A stretch of 64,000 nucleotides of DNA from Psychrobacter urativorans (GCF_904846695.1 NZ_CAJHBR010000004.1:62001-126000), one strand, 5' to 3'. Counted from the stretch's first letter, positions 46,323-55,756 are shown. Numbers and translations: made by a program. The notes: a model not told the origin generated them from the letters alone.

Positions 46323-47141
46323 ATGACTAACTACAGCTCTGCTAACCATACTAATAATGCTAACCGTACTAATAATGCTAATAGTGCTAATAATGGCAAA
46401 AATATCAAGACTAGCCAACAACGACCTGCTTTTTCTACTATTAAGCTAATGGTAGGCGGCGCAGCCCTTAGCGCGCTCCTAGCCAGTTCAGGCTGTGCCA
46501 CTAACGAATTATTAGAAAGTGGTACTAGAGTCAGTAGCAAAACCGTTAACAGCATCATATCTCAAGATCAGATTATCGCTTTTGGCCGTCCTGCAACGGC
46601 CTTACCTAATGTGCCAATGGCGAGTATGGTGATCGTCGGCGCTAAGAACAGTTATGTGCTGACCCAAGGCGGTACAGAAATGGTCAATCTGTTGACTAAT
46701 TTGTCAGCGAAAAATATTCAAGTCGAAAATGACATGACTTTTAATGTGCCAAAGAATGATGGTTATTTTCAAGGTCAAATGAAAATGTCCTATGCTAAGC
46801 TCAAGGATGAGTTTGCCCGCTCCGATTATCAGTTCTTCTTACAGAATGGCGGCAAAGAGTGTACTTCAGCTAGTGACTTGCGCATTAATGCTCAGCGTTT
46901 TTGTTTTACGGTTCCAGTGCAAGGGGCTATCTATCCGCAAGTTAGTAACTTGAGTATGATTCAGTCAAAGTATCAGCCATTAAGCAAACCTTATACCGTG
47001 ACTTTTTATGGTCAAACTCAGCAGACTCAAGCTACTAGTAGCGGGGCTAATACCGGGCAAAAGTTAGTCCTACTACCGTTTGCATTGGCCTTTGACGTCA
47101 TAACTCTACCGTTCCAGATTTTAGGTGCTGTTGCCAATTAA
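46323..47141 (+). CDS. Lipoprotein with Asn-rich N-terminus, unknown function
   Basis: 272 residues from ATG 46323, which has AAGGA at 8 bases; an ATG at 46314 overlaps the ribosome binding site. About 40 Asn/Thr/Ser-rich residues precede a hydrophobic core and a lipobox-like A-S-S-G-C near residue 56, so the signal peptide has an unusually long polar N-region. Three imperfect 18-bp repeats encode part of it. The mature part has two cysteines, GGKECTSASD and RFCFTVP, and a hydrophobic C-terminus. Not recognised. Confidence 0.65.
   Translation: MTNYSSANHTNNANRTNNANSANNGKNIKTSQQRPAFSTIKLMVGGAALSALLASSGCATNELLESGTRVSSKTVNSIISQDQIIAFGRPATALPNVPMASMVIVGAKNSYVLTQGGTEMVNLLTNLSAKNIQVENDMTFNVPKNDGYFQGQMKMSYAKLKDEFARSDYQFFLQNGGKECTSASDLRINAQRFCFTVPVQGAIYPQVSNLSMIQSKYQPLSKPYTVTFYGQTQQTQATSSGANTGQKLVLLPFALAFDVITLPFQILGAVAN
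46349..46402 (+). repeat. Three imperfect 18-bp repeats within a coding region
   Basis: The unit TACTAATAATGCTAACCG occurs at 46349 and 46367 and more loosely at 46385. It encodes an Asn-rich repeat ahead of the lipoprotein signal. Confidence 0.7.
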
Positions 47142-47165
47142 CTCCATCTCTAGCGCAGTTAGCAT

Positions 47166-47196
47166 AAAAAAAGCACTCAATCTTGAGTGCTTTTTT
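47166..47196. terminator. Terminator of the Asn-rich lipoprotein gene
   Basis: An 8-bp stem (GCACTCAA/TTGAGTGC, loop only 2 bases) is flanked by A7 and T6. It acts for the plus strand and could also act for minus-strand transcripts. Confidence 0.88.
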
Positions 47197-47405
47197 AGCG
47201 GGAATTTTTACCATGTTGTTTAAGGCTAAGTAGTTGATTGCTATTACTTAGGTTTTAGTACGGAAGTTTTACTACTTAGCATGCATGACTTAACCTTAAT
47301 TGATTAGCTTTTATTACCCCACATCTATCATCTTAAAGGGCAGTTAAACCTGAAAGCTAAGTTCTACCAATAATCACTTTTAAACAACCATACTAACCAC
47401 TGGCT

Positions 47406-48713
47406 TCACCATGAAGTTAAAGATGAGGCGCTGTTTTGAGTGATGAATCCATCTGGCGTTTGCCCATTAACGGCTTGCCAGCGTTGAAAAGCTTTGCGGG
47501 TGTTAGTGCCGATAACCCCATCTGAACCTTTGGTATCGAAACCTGAACTAGTCAAACGCTGCTGCAAGCGCATAACTTGCGAGGTTGATAGTGGACGCTC
47601 ATAGCGCGGCCATGATTTGCGCAGACCGCTTTGACCAGCAATAGCTTTGCCCAGTAAGCTGACGCCGAGCGCATAATTTGAAGAGTTATTATAGACTTTG
47701 ATCACGTCAAAGTTAGGGCTTAGTAGTAGCACAGGACCGTCTTTACCAGCGGGTAGCCATAGCTCCATCTGAGTATTGGCATCTAAAGATATATTATCTA
47801 TAGTGTCGACACCTAGCGCTGCCCATCTAGCGGCAGATTGCTTACTACCGACAGTATTATAGTCAAACGAGGCGGGCAAAGATGCCTCATAAAATGGAGC
47901 AAGGCCACGTACCCAACCAGAATTACTTAGATAGTTGGCAGTAGAGGCTAGGGCGTCAGCAGTAGACCATGGATTACGATGTCCGTCTCTATCGCCATCT
48001 ACCCCGTGCTTGAGCCACGTATCTGGGATAAATTGCGTCTGTCCCATGCCACCGGCCCAAGAGCCATCGAGCTGCGACCAAGACACATCACCACGTTGTA
48101 ATAGAGTCATCAACGCTAGTAGTTGAGACTCAGCGAACTCTTGACGACGCCCATCATAAGCTAGGCTCGCCAGCGAACTTGGGATATGACTGTTGCCAGT
48201 TACTGCCCCAAATGAAGACTCCATACCCCAAATCGCTGCTATTATTTCGCTACTGACCCCATACTGTGACTCTAAGTTTGAGAGGTATGAGCGCTGCTGT
48301 GAAAACTTACTCTTGCCACTGCTGACTCTACCACTAGACACCGCAGAGTCCGCATAGTCCCAAGGCATCTTAGAAAATTCTGGCTGGCTTGAATCCAGAG
48401 AAATAACTTGTTGATTCAGATAAGTGGAGTCGAGCAAGCGTTGCACATCTGAAGGGCTTTGACCGGCAGCGATAGCCCGCATTGAAAAGTCTGACTTCCA
48501 ATCTGCAAAGTTACGATAACTAGGCTGCGGAGCTGGTATTGGCTTTACTACGGCAGGCTTCACAATGACCGGTCTAGGCTTGATGGTCTGCGTTTGAGTC
48601 ACTTCAACCGTACCCTGACGTACAGGTTTGCTTTGCTGCTGCATTGCTTGCTGGCCAGTACAACCAGCTGCTAAAAGGATAGGAAGAATAGCAATATAAT
48701 GCTTGTTTAACAT
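47406..48713 (-). CDS. Lytic murein transglycosylase (MltB-like) with peptidoglycan-binding domain
   Basis: 435 residues from ATG 48713; the TTG at 48752 has no support. A lipobox L-A-A-G-C near residue 18 anchors it in the outer membrane. The MltB-type lytic transglycosylase domain contains AAIWGMESSFG with the catalytic Glu and GGMGQTQFIPDTW. A C-terminal PG_binding_1 repeat (MRLQQRLTSSGFDTKGSDGVIGTNTR) follows. It cleaves glycan strands with 1,6-anhydro formation during wall remodelling. A single gene; the ribosome binding site is weak. Confidence 0.88.
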   Translation of the reverse strand: MLNKHYIAILPILLAAGCTGQQAMQQQSKPVRQGTVEVTQTQTIKPRPVIVKPAVVKPIPAPQPSYRNFADWKSDFSMRAIAAGQSPSDVQRLLDSTYLNQQVISLDSSQPEFSKMPWDYADSAVSSGRVSSGKSKFSQQRSYLSNLESQYGVSSEIIAAIWGMESSFGAVTGNSHIPSSLASLAYDGRRQEFAESQLLALMTLLQRGDVSWSQLDGSWAGGMGQTQFIPDTWLKHGVDGDRDGHRNPWSTADALASTANYLSNSGWVRGLAPFYEASLPASFDYNTVGSKQSAARWAALGVDTIDNISLDANTQMELWLPAGKDGPVLLLSPNFDVIKVYNNSSNYALGVSLLGKAIAGQSGLRKSWPRYERPLSTSQVMRLQQRLTSSGFDTKGSDGVIGTNTRKAFQRWQAVNGQTPDGFITQNSASSLTSW

Positions 48714-48919
48714 AACAGGAGTCTCGTGTATTGATAGGAGGCTATAGGCCAAGCGCTATACAAATAGGTCAAATTTAATACAAGATAAAAACTAAAGAGA
48801 GCTTATAGTAAAGGTATATATTCACTAAGATCGAAATTACTTTAGCAATAAATATCCTTAAAGTCGATAACTAAGTAAAGTTGTGGTAGACATAGTTGCT
48901 AGAGTAATCCTCTAAACCC

Positions 48920-48954
48920 AAAAAACCTCAAGGCTTTTAAGCGCGTGAGGTTTT
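48920..48954 (-). terminator. Terminator of the cytochrome operon
   Basis: A 9-bp stem (AAAACCTCA 48922-48930 with TGAGGTTTT 48946-48954, 15-base loop) and a T run on the minus strand follow the tsdA stop codon by 33 bases. Confidence 0.8.
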
Positions 48955-48986
48955 AGTAGATAAGAGCACTAACTGATATCTCGCTA

Positions 48987-49949
48987 TCAGTAACGAGCAT
49001 CTTTTGGTTTTTTGGCAGTAGGCCAGTCGCCGTCTTTTTTGGCGAAGTCAGGACGTGGCTTATGAGTAAAAAACTCAGCTACGTCGACTGCATCTTGATC
49101 AGTTAACACATTACCATGACCCCACAATCCTTTAGTTTGGATACCCATTGGCATGTTGTACTTAACGAAGGCAGCAGCCTTATAAGTGCGCGCTATACCA
49201 GCACCTATATTAAAGGATTCGTCGCCCCATAGTGGCGGGAAGACAATGTCACCACGGCTGTCTTTTATCCCTTCACCGTTGTCACCATGACAAGTAGCAC
49301 ACTGAGCATAATAGATCTGCTCACCATGTATAGGGTCTGGAATCAATGACTCATCTACCTTACCAGCATTATTAATAGCAACCTTTTGCGTCTTAGGCGT
49401 TTTCTGCGCTAACCATTCCATATAAGCCAAGATGGCGAGCATCTCCTCTGATTCAGGTTGCAGAGGCTTCCCATTCATTGAACGCTGGAAACAACCATTG
49501 ATGCGTTGGGTTAAATCAATCTCTTTACCAGCTCGAGGCATCACGCGCGGGTAGAAGTTGGCACTATTAATATAAGGGTCGCCAAGAGGAATTTTACCTT
49601 GCGCAATGTGGCAGCTATTACAGTTCATTTCAGCGCCAACGTGATCAGGCAACAGACGCTTAGTTTCGTTTAACAAGCGTTTACCATAGATAATCTGCTG
49701 AGCATTAGGCTCATCGGCAATAGAAGTATCTTGTGGTAGCACATAAGTACCAATATCTTGGTTAGCATCGTCAGCGGTTACTAGCTGGTACTCAACTGGG
49801 TTACGCTCGGCAGGTTCGGGCTGCGAGCAACCGCTGGCAGTCAGGGCTATAAGAGCAGCAGCTAATAGGCCAGCGTTCAAATGATGAAGAGTGGCTTTAC
49901 TACAGTCAGTAGCAGCAATATTAGGCAAGTTACGTGAGTGCTTTTTCAT
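48987..49949 (-). CDS. tsdA: TsdA-type diheme cytochrome c (thiosulfate dehydrogenase / tetrathionate reductase)
   Basis: 320 residues. Two heme motifs: CNSCH (110-114) and CATCH (217-221). The stretch RINGCFQRSMNGKPL carries Cys153, the unusual thiolate ligand of heme 1 in TsdA, at family spacing; YMEWL follows. TsdA joins two thiosulfates to tetrathionate, or runs in reverse in some organisms. The N-terminus ends in a lipobox-like T-A-S-G-C (Cys41), so it may be lipid-anchored, which is not usual for the soluble TsdA. It overlaps the upstream gene's stop by one base (TAATG), and AAGGAG precedes the ATG. Confidence 0.87.
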   Translation of the reverse strand: MKKHSRNLPNIAATDCSKATLHHLNAGLLAAALIALTASGCSQPEPAERNPVEYQLVTADDANQDIGTYVLPQDTSIADEPNAQQIIYGKRLLNETKRLLPDHVGAEMNCNSCHIAQGKIPLGDPYINSANFYPRVMPRAGKEIDLTQRINGCFQRSMNGKPLQPESEEMLAILAYMEWLAQKTPKTQKVAINNAGKVDESLIPDPIHGEQIYYAQCATCHGDNGEGIKDSRGDIVFPPLWGDESFNIGAGIARTYKAAAFVKYNMPMGIQTKGLWGHGNVLTDQDAVDVAEFFTHKPRPDFAKKDGDWPTAKKPKDARY

Positions 49950-51340
49950 TATTTTGCTCCTTTTGCAGCAGCATCAAGGCTTAGATCTGGGGCAATGTCT
50001 GTACCTGTTTTTGGCTTCTTGGCAAGGAAAGCTCGCATTTTTACTACATCAGTAACGCTGATGTCTGGTGCTTGGTTGCTCCAACTATTACGCACATAGT
50101 TAACCACTTCTGCAATGTCAGCATCGGCTAAATTAGTGAACTCTGGCATAGTAAATGCCATACGGTCATGCGGTGTATCGGGCATGCGGCCACCACCTAG
50201 AGTTATTTGCAGCACAGAGTCAGCATTTCTAGCGAATACCGCACTATTGCCATCGAGCGCTGGGAAGATGCGTGGTACGCCTTTACCGTCAGCACGGTGA
50301 CAGACAGTGCAATACTCAACATAGAGTAGAGCGCCACGTGAGTCATAGTTACCCGCCAATAGCTTTTCGGTAGTAACGTCCTTTTTGATAGGTAGCGTTA
50401 CCTCCTTATTAGGAGCAGGAGACAAGGTTTTTAGATACGATGACATAGCATTCAAATCATTATCAGTCATGTATTGAGTACTGTGCTCAACCACTTCAGC
50501 CATAGCACCAAAGGCGGCTGTAGTATCGGTACGACCGGTTTTGAAAAATAGATTTAAATCAGCGACATTCCAAGTACCTAGACCGCGATGCTCACCGCGA
50601 ATACTTTTTGCCCGCCAGCCATCGATAACGGCACCGCTTAAGTACTCTGCAGAGTCAGCGTTGGTCAAGGCAATCTCTTGGAAGCCAATACCGCGTTCTG
50701 TATGGCAAGAGCCGCAGTGACCAGGACCTTCAACTAAGTATTGACCACGAGCTAAGACCACATCATCAGTTTCAGCAACGAAGTCACGCTTAGGGTCAAA
50801 TAAGAGTTGCCAATAAGCCAAAGGCCAGCGCCAATTGGCAACGGGTGGTAGTTCACTTTTGATATTTGGCTCATTTACGGCTTTTACTTCGGACATAAAG
50901 TAGGCGTACATCGCTGCCATATCTTCATCAGGCATAATTTGATAAGAAGGGTAAGGCATAGCAGGATATAAAGCTTTATTACCAGGGGCTACACCGTGTT
51001 TGACGGCATTAGTGAAGTCAACAAGGCTATAATTACCGATACCAGTGTCTTTATCTGGAGTAATATTAGTCGAATAAATTGCCCCAAGTGGCGTTAGCAT
51101 CGGTAAGCCACCAGCGTAGTCTTTACCACCTAGCGTAGTATGACAAGCGACACAGTCAGCCGTACGTGCCACGTATTCACCCTGCTTAATCAACGCCGGA
51201 TCCTTTACATCGACAGCAATAGTATTGCTTGTCGTACGCATATTTGGTAAAAGCTGTCCAATAATAAACGCTACTGCTAAGCCGATAATTGCGATCATCA
51301 GGATAATGAATGGCCATTTCTTCGCCAGCCCCTGTCTCAT
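49949..51340 (-). CDS. Membrane-anchored triheme cytochrome c
   Basis: 463 residues from ATG 51340, with AGAGGA seven bases upstream; an ATG 12 codons earlier lacks a ribosome binding site. One N-terminal membrane helix is followed by three cytochrome c domains with CVACH, CGSCH and CTVCH, each with a downstream Met-bearing loop. The layout matches the cytochrome subunit of membrane alcohol dehydrogenases, which hands electrons to quinone or oxidase. Translationally coupled to tsdA, it is probably the electron partner of TsdA, in place of the usual diheme TsdB. Confidence 0.85.
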   Translation of the reverse strand: MRQGLAKKWPFIILMIAIIGLAVAFIIGQLLPNMRTTSNTIAVDVKDPALIKQGEYVARTADCVACHTTLGGKDYAGGLPMLTPLGAIYSTNITPDKDTGIGNYSLVDFTNAVKHGVAPGNKALYPAMPYPSYQIMPDEDMAAMYAYFMSEVKAVNEPNIKSELPPVANWRWPLAYWQLLFDPKRDFVAETDDVVLARGQYLVEGPGHCGSCHTERGIGFQEIALTNADSAEYLSGAVIDGWRAKSIRGEHRGLGTWNVADLNLFFKTGRTDTTAAFGAMAEVVEHSTQYMTDNDLNAMSSYLKTLSPAPNKEVTLPIKKDVTTEKLLAGNYDSRGALLYVEYCTVCHRADGKGVPRIFPALDGNSAVFARNADSVLQITLGGGRMPDTPHDRMAFTMPEFTNLADADIAEVVNYVRNSWSNQAPDISVTDVVKMRAFLAKKPKTGTDIAPDLSLDAAAKGAK

Positions 51341-51768
51341 AAGCCAATCCTCTGTAATAATATGTTTTTCTAGCATGATAATCGCTTACTAGTTAACGAT
51401 TACCATACTGGGTGTGATACGGGTTGTTAGAGCGGTTTACTGCAAATATTTTCTAGTCAACATCTAATCAATACTTTTTATAATTAAGCTTTGCTAAATA
51501 AAACTGTACTGTTGCTATTTAGTATAGATTAGCTAACAGAAGAGTGATATTGTGGAAAACCACATTATTTGTAGGGCTATATTTTTATAAGGAATTTTCT
51601 TTAGGTTTGCCCCAAAATGGTCTATAAAAACCAGCGCTAAAGAATGACGAATAGCGAAAAAGGGTGAAAAACAGCGGCAAAAAATGGTGAATAAAAATGA
51701 CTTAGCGCTTGTTTATAACCCTAATATTTGCAGTCCATTGAACAAGTGATGTTTTGAAATAGTGAGTA
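51341..51768. other. Divergent regulatory region between the cytochrome operon and the sensor kinase gene
   Basis: 428 bases. It holds TGTGG-AAAA-CCACA (51551-51564), a perfect 5-bp inverted repeat with a 4-base spacer, a good candidate operator, and an A-rich tract with imperfect GGTGAA-like repeats (51650-51700). No gene is seen. The region must carry both promoters. Confidence 0.5.
51551..51564. promoter_or_regulatory. Candidate operator, inverted repeat TGTGG-N4-CCACA
   Basis: Symmetric site midway between the divergent cytochrome and two-component genes; the downstream response regulator is the obvious candidate ligand, which is an inference. Confidence 0.4.
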
Positions 51769-54069
51769 ATGATGCATATTGAGGACTACGGGCAACGGCC
51801 CAACTTATCAAGCAGAGTGAAGATCTTTAGGGCAACATCTGCCCCGGCTATTGATATGAATGCCGTGAGCGCTATGGCGTCGTTGTTGGCGATTGGTTTT
51901 TCAGTAATTGCTTTTTATGTGACTGCTATGTCCATTATGTCAACGCTTGCTGTTTTAGCGCTAATGCCTACGCATAAGGCCAATGCCCAGACTTATTACT
52001 TAGGAGTGTTAGCACCGCAAGGAGAAGCGGCCGCTCAACAGCGTTGGCAGCCTTGGTTGGACAGTGTTAATGCTAACTTAGCAGATGACACCTTAGTGTT
52101 AGTACCATTAGCGCTTGAGAATTGGCAGCAGCAAATAGAAGCGCAGCAATTCGCCATGGTATTAGGCCCACAAGTACAGCTGATAAAAATGGATACCTTA
52201 GGATGGCGTTGGCTAGCTACTTTACAAAACTATAGTGCAACCGCTAAGCCCACAATATTTAGGATGGCTGATGTCAAACAGTCTGATTTTCAGACTTATG
52301 AACAATATAAGTTATATAAGCAGCTGCAAGCTGAGTTGGCACTAAGCGAAGGAGTCGAAGGGCAACCATTAGCTAATGAGACTAGTGCTACTGAGCAAAT
52401 TGCTAGCGCATTATGGGTGGCTAGAGACAGTAATATTGAGCAAATAAAAGATCTTCAACAGCGTAAAATAGCGGCGGTCACCGCTGATGCTTTTGGTGGT
52501 TATTTACTCATAGCCCATTTATTACAAGACAATGGACTATCAGCAAATGATTATCAGGTGCAGTTCGTTGGTTATCCTATTGAGCTGACTTTATATAGGC
52601 TTGCTAGTGGCGCAGTAGATGCGGCCATAGCACCCTTATGTTTGATGGAGCAGATGAACCGTCAGGGCAAAATCAATTTGGCCCAATACCGACTCCTTAA
52701 TCCGGTAGCAACAAGTTCTAACTGTCAGTCTTCTACCAAAATTTATCCCAACTGGACTTTAGCCGCGACAGCGCAAGCCCCAGCGTCCTTAGTAGAACAG
52801 ATCAATCAGCAGTTATTTGCTGTACAGCTGTCCAGTAAGGCTAATGACAATACTAATGCTGGTGGCAATACTAATGCCGGTGGCAATACCCAAAGTAATA
52901 CTGAGAGCAGTGCATTACGTTGGTTACCACCAGAGTCTAGTATCGAGGCTGAGCGTATCTTATATGAGTTAGGTCGTCACCCCTCACAGCAGACGCTAGG
53001 CGCACAAGTGCTGGATTGGATACAATCGCATCGCTGGTGGATGAGCGTTATAGTTTTTATCGTTTTGATATCGATGATCAATTACGCTTGGATGAGCTGG
53101 CTGGCATGGCGTCGTCGGCAACAGTTAATCAAGCAGAATCGTCTAATTAGTGATTATGATCAGCAGCTGCGGCGCTCAGAGCGTTTTGCAGTTATTGGAG
53201 AGATGAGCGGGGCTATCGCTCATGAAATTAACCAGCCGTTAGCCACTATTCAAAACTATGCACAAGGCTTACTAATCCGTAGTCAAAACTCAAACTCTTA
53301 TCAAGAAATATCAGCAGAACAAATACTAGCAGAGCGGGTAGCTGAAAGACAAGTGTCAGAAAAAGCCTTACAACAGATTGTCAGCGAGACTGAGCGCGTC
53401 GCCGCAGTGATCACTAATATTCGACGTTGGGCAGGGCGCTCAACGACTGATGAAACCAAGGTCAATATTGCCGAGACTTATCAGCAGTGCATCACTCTTA
53501 TGGGAGATAAGGCTATAGGTATTAGCTTTGGCTATGCTAGCAACTATCAGTATTTGCAATTGCCCAGCTTAGTACTCGATCAGCTATTGATCAATGTCAT
53601 GCTTAATGCGCAGCAACAAGGGGCCAAGCATATAATGCTGCGTTGTCAGAAGGTATTCTATAAAGAGCTAAGTTGGTTGGCTTTAATCCTCTCTGATGAC
53701 GGTGGCGGCTTTGACCAAGATCGTTTGACGGCTAAGCAGCCCACTACTATGAGTAGTCAGCAGCCACACTATGCCGCGCCCTCAAGTAAAGCGGAAGGTC
53801 TAGGGTTAGGGTTAATGATTTGTCAGCGCTTATGTAAGTCGCTTGGTGGTATGATGCAGCTAAGGAATACTGATAGCCAGCAAGAACTTGCTGATATGCA
53901 AAAATTAGCTATTCATTATCAACTGCATCTTAAACATCCTTCATTAAATCGACAAATACAGCTGAGTAAAGCGATTGATGGCTCGTCCTTAAATAACCAA
54001 GTCGGGGCGCAAGTTAAGATATATCTACCATTGAACTTGGTGAGAGATAATCAAAATATAACCGACTAA
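51769..54069 (+). CDS. Sensor histidine kinase with PhnD-like periplasmic domain (TtrS-like)
   Basis: 766 residues. The first about 75 residues hold a membrane/signal segment ahead of a periplasmic PhnD-type ligand-binding domain (about 75-410), interrupted by Asn/Gly-rich repeats near 360-375. A second membrane helix lies at about 425-445. The kinase follows: phospho-acceptor His485 in AIAHEINQPLATIQNYAQG, N-box NVMLNAQQQG, G-boxes DDGGGFD and GLGLGLMIC. The PhnD-plus-HisKA plan is that of TtrS, the tetrathionate sensor. It pairs with the regulator 95 bases downstream and is divergent from tsdA. Confidence 0.87.
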   Translation: MMHIEDYGQRPNLSSRVKIFRATSAPAIDMNAVSAMASLLAIGFSVIAFYVTAMSIMSTLAVLALMPTHKANAQTYYLGVLAPQGEAAAQQRWQPWLDSVNANLADDTLVLVPLALENWQQQIEAQQFAMVLGPQVQLIKMDTLGWRWLATLQNYSATAKPTIFRMADVKQSDFQTYEQYKLYKQLQAELALSEGVEGQPLANETSATEQIASALWVARDSNIEQIKDLQQRKIAAVTADAFGGYLLIAHLLQDNGLSANDYQVQFVGYPIELTLYRLASGAVDAAIAPLCLMEQMNRQGKINLAQYRLLNPVATSSNCQSSTKIYPNWTLAATAQAPASLVEQINQQLFAVQLSSKANDNTNAGGNTNAGGNTQSNTESSALRWLPPESSIEAERILYELGRHPSQQTLGAQVLDWIQSHRWWMSVIVFIVLISMINYAWMSWLAWRRRQQLIKQNRLISDYDQQLRRSERFAVIGEMSGAIAHEINQPLATIQNYAQGLLIRSQNSNSYQEISAEQILAERVAERQVSEKALQQIVSETERVAAVITNIRRWAGRSTTDETKVNIAETYQQCITLMGDKAIGISFGYASNYQYLQLPSLVLDQLLINVMLNAQQQGAKHIMLRCQKVFYKELSWLALILSDDGGGFDQDRLTAKQPTTMSSQQPHYAAPSSKAEGLGLGLMICQRLCKSLGGMMQLRNTDSQQELADMQKLAIHYQLHLKHPSLNRQIQLSKAIDGSSLNNQVGAQVKIYLPLNLVRDNQNITD

Positions 54070-54163
54070 AAGTACTCCCTTACAAAATACTATCTAAGAA
54101 ATTGCTCCTATTAAAAACATTACCCTTATTGAAAATATTAATATAAAAAGTAACAGGTAGCCT

Positions 54164-54820
54164 ATGACTTCTTTGCCTACGCCAAGCGACCCGCCTGATC
54201 CTTTGACGGGCGATGATAGATTTTATGATGAGCAGCTGCTGATTCATATTATTGATGACGAGGAGAGTGTGCGTACTTCTTGCGAGTTTTTGTTGAGCAG
54301 TCTAGGGTTAGTGACCCAACTATGGGCGAGCGCAGTGACGTTTTTGGCTGAAGTAGATATTTATAGTCCTGCGGTCGTTATCAGTGATTTAATGCTGCCT
54401 GATATGAGTGGGCAGGAGCTACAAGCTCATCTTAATAATAAAAAAAGTCCTATAGCTTTGATTGCTCTAACGGGCAATGGTGAAATTAGCGATGCAGTAA
54501 TGATGTTGAAAGAGGGGGCGGCAGATTATTTAGAAAAGCCTATTAATAGCCGTCGTTTGCAAGAAGCACTGGCCAGTGCGCAAGCCTTGACCTGCAAACG
54601 TGCCAAGCTTTATTATATTCGTAAGCTCTATACTCAGCTGACTGATAAAGAGAAACAAGTCGCCAATGAGCTTATGCAAGGTAATTTAAATAAAATAATT
54701 GCTGATCATCTAGATATAGCAGTACGCACAGTAGAAGTGCATCGCTCACAAGTAATGAAGAAGATGGAAGCGCAGCACGTTAGTGAGTTAATTCAAAAGT
54801 TGGCACTATTGGATTTGTAA
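54164..54820 (+). CDS. FixJ/TtrR-type response regulator
   Basis: 218 residues. The receiver domain has the acidic pair IIDDEES, phospho-acceptor Asp75 in SDLMLPDMSG, Thr in ALTGNGE and Lys in LEKPIN. The C-terminal LuxR-type helix-turn-helix (LTDKEKQVANELMQGNLNKIIA, then VRTVEVHRSQVMKKM) binds DNA. Partner of the upstream TtrS-like kinase. It likely activates the divergent cytochrome operon, an inference from position. Confidence 0.9.
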   Translation: MTSLPTPSDPPDPLTGDDRFYDEQLLIHIIDDEESVRTSCEFLLSSLGLVTQLWASAVTFLAEVDIYSPAVVISDLMLPDMSGQELQAHLNNKKSPIALIALTGNGEISDAVMMLKEGAADYLEKPINSRRLQEALASAQALTCKRAKLYYIRKLYTQLTDKEKQVANELMQGNLNKIIADHLDIAVRTVEVHRSQVMKKMEAQHVSELIQKLALLDL

Positions 54821-54902
54821 TTGCTGCTTGCTGTTTGCTAGTAAATACAAAAAACCTAAATATAAATAGTTATACCTTTTATATTTAATATGACTGGCAA
54901 AT

Positions 54903-54936
54903 AAAAAGCCCATTTTCAATTTAGAAATGGGCTTTT
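54903..54936. terminator. Bidirectional terminator
   Basis: A stem of AAAAGCCCATTT with AAATGGGCTTTT (one bulged T) flanked by A and T runs closes the regulator gene and the convergent ABC gene. Confidence 0.88.
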
Positions 54937-54961
54937 GGTTAAGCGGATTATTGGGCTAGAT

Positions 54962-55756
54962 CTAGCTCAATATCAAACTATCATCTTCTACTTTTTCACC
55001 ACGGGTTTGCTCAAACATATCGAGCAAATCGTGGACAGTCATCCCTTGGCGAGCATTTCCTGCCACATCCAAAACCACTTGTCCTTGGTGTAGCATCACC
55101 GTTCTAGTACCATGTGCTAAGGCTTGCTGCATAGAGTGGGTGACCATCATTGTCGTCAGCTTATTGTCAGTTACGATCTTGTCGGTCAGCTCTAATACAA
55201 AAGCAGCAGTCTTAGGATCAAGAGCCGCAGTATGCTCATCGAGTAATAGGATCTTTGAGGGTTGTAAAGAGGCCATCAATAGGCTGACTGCTTGACGTTG
55301 ACCACCAGAGAGTAAGCCCATACGATCGGTCAGACGGTTTTCAAGTCCCAGTTTCAATACTGAGAGCTTTTCTTTAAATAGCTCACGGTTAGTGGCGTTA
55401 AGAGCGAAGCTTAGCCCACGTTTGCCACCGCGTTTATAGGCCAAAGCCATGTTTTCTTCAATAGTTAGCGCTTCACAAGTTCCAGCCATGGGGTCTTGAA
55501 ACACGCGAGCCACCCAATGAGCACGTTGATGAGCACTCTTTTTGGTCACATCAAAGCCATTGAGTAAAATGGAGCCACTATCTACCCGTGTAGTACCGCT
55601 GACCGCATTCAAAAACGTCGATTTACCAGCACCATTAGTTCCAATGACGGTGACAAATTCGCCATCAGCAATATTTAAGTTGATACCGCGTAACGCAGGG
55701 TTTTCAATAGGTGTGCCTGGATTAAAGGTCAAGCGCAAATCTGTAGCTTGCATCAT
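54962..55756 (-). CDS. ABC transporter ATP-binding protein (PF04392-associated)
   Basis: 264 residues. Walker A GTNGAGKST near 38-46, signature LLSGGQRQAV, Walker B LLLDEHTAALD and the switch His in MMVTHSMQ are intact. It powers import by the permease encoded 59 bases upstream, together with the two lipoproteins further upstream. ATG 55756 and ATG 55753 are adjacent; AGGAA serves either. Confidence 0.92.
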   Translation of the reverse strand: MMQATDLRLTFNPGTPIENPALRGINLNIADGEFVTVIGTNGAGKSTFLNAVSGTTRVDSGSILLNGFDVTKKSAHQRAHWVARVFQDPMAGTCEALTIEENMALAYKRGGKRGLSFALNATNRELFKEKLSVLKLGLENRLTDRMGLLSGGQRQAVSLLMASLQPSKILLLDEHTAALDPKTAAFVLELTDKIVTDNKLTTMMVTHSMQQALAHGTRTVMLHQGQVVLDVAGNARQGMTVHDLLDMFEQTRGEKVEDDSLILS

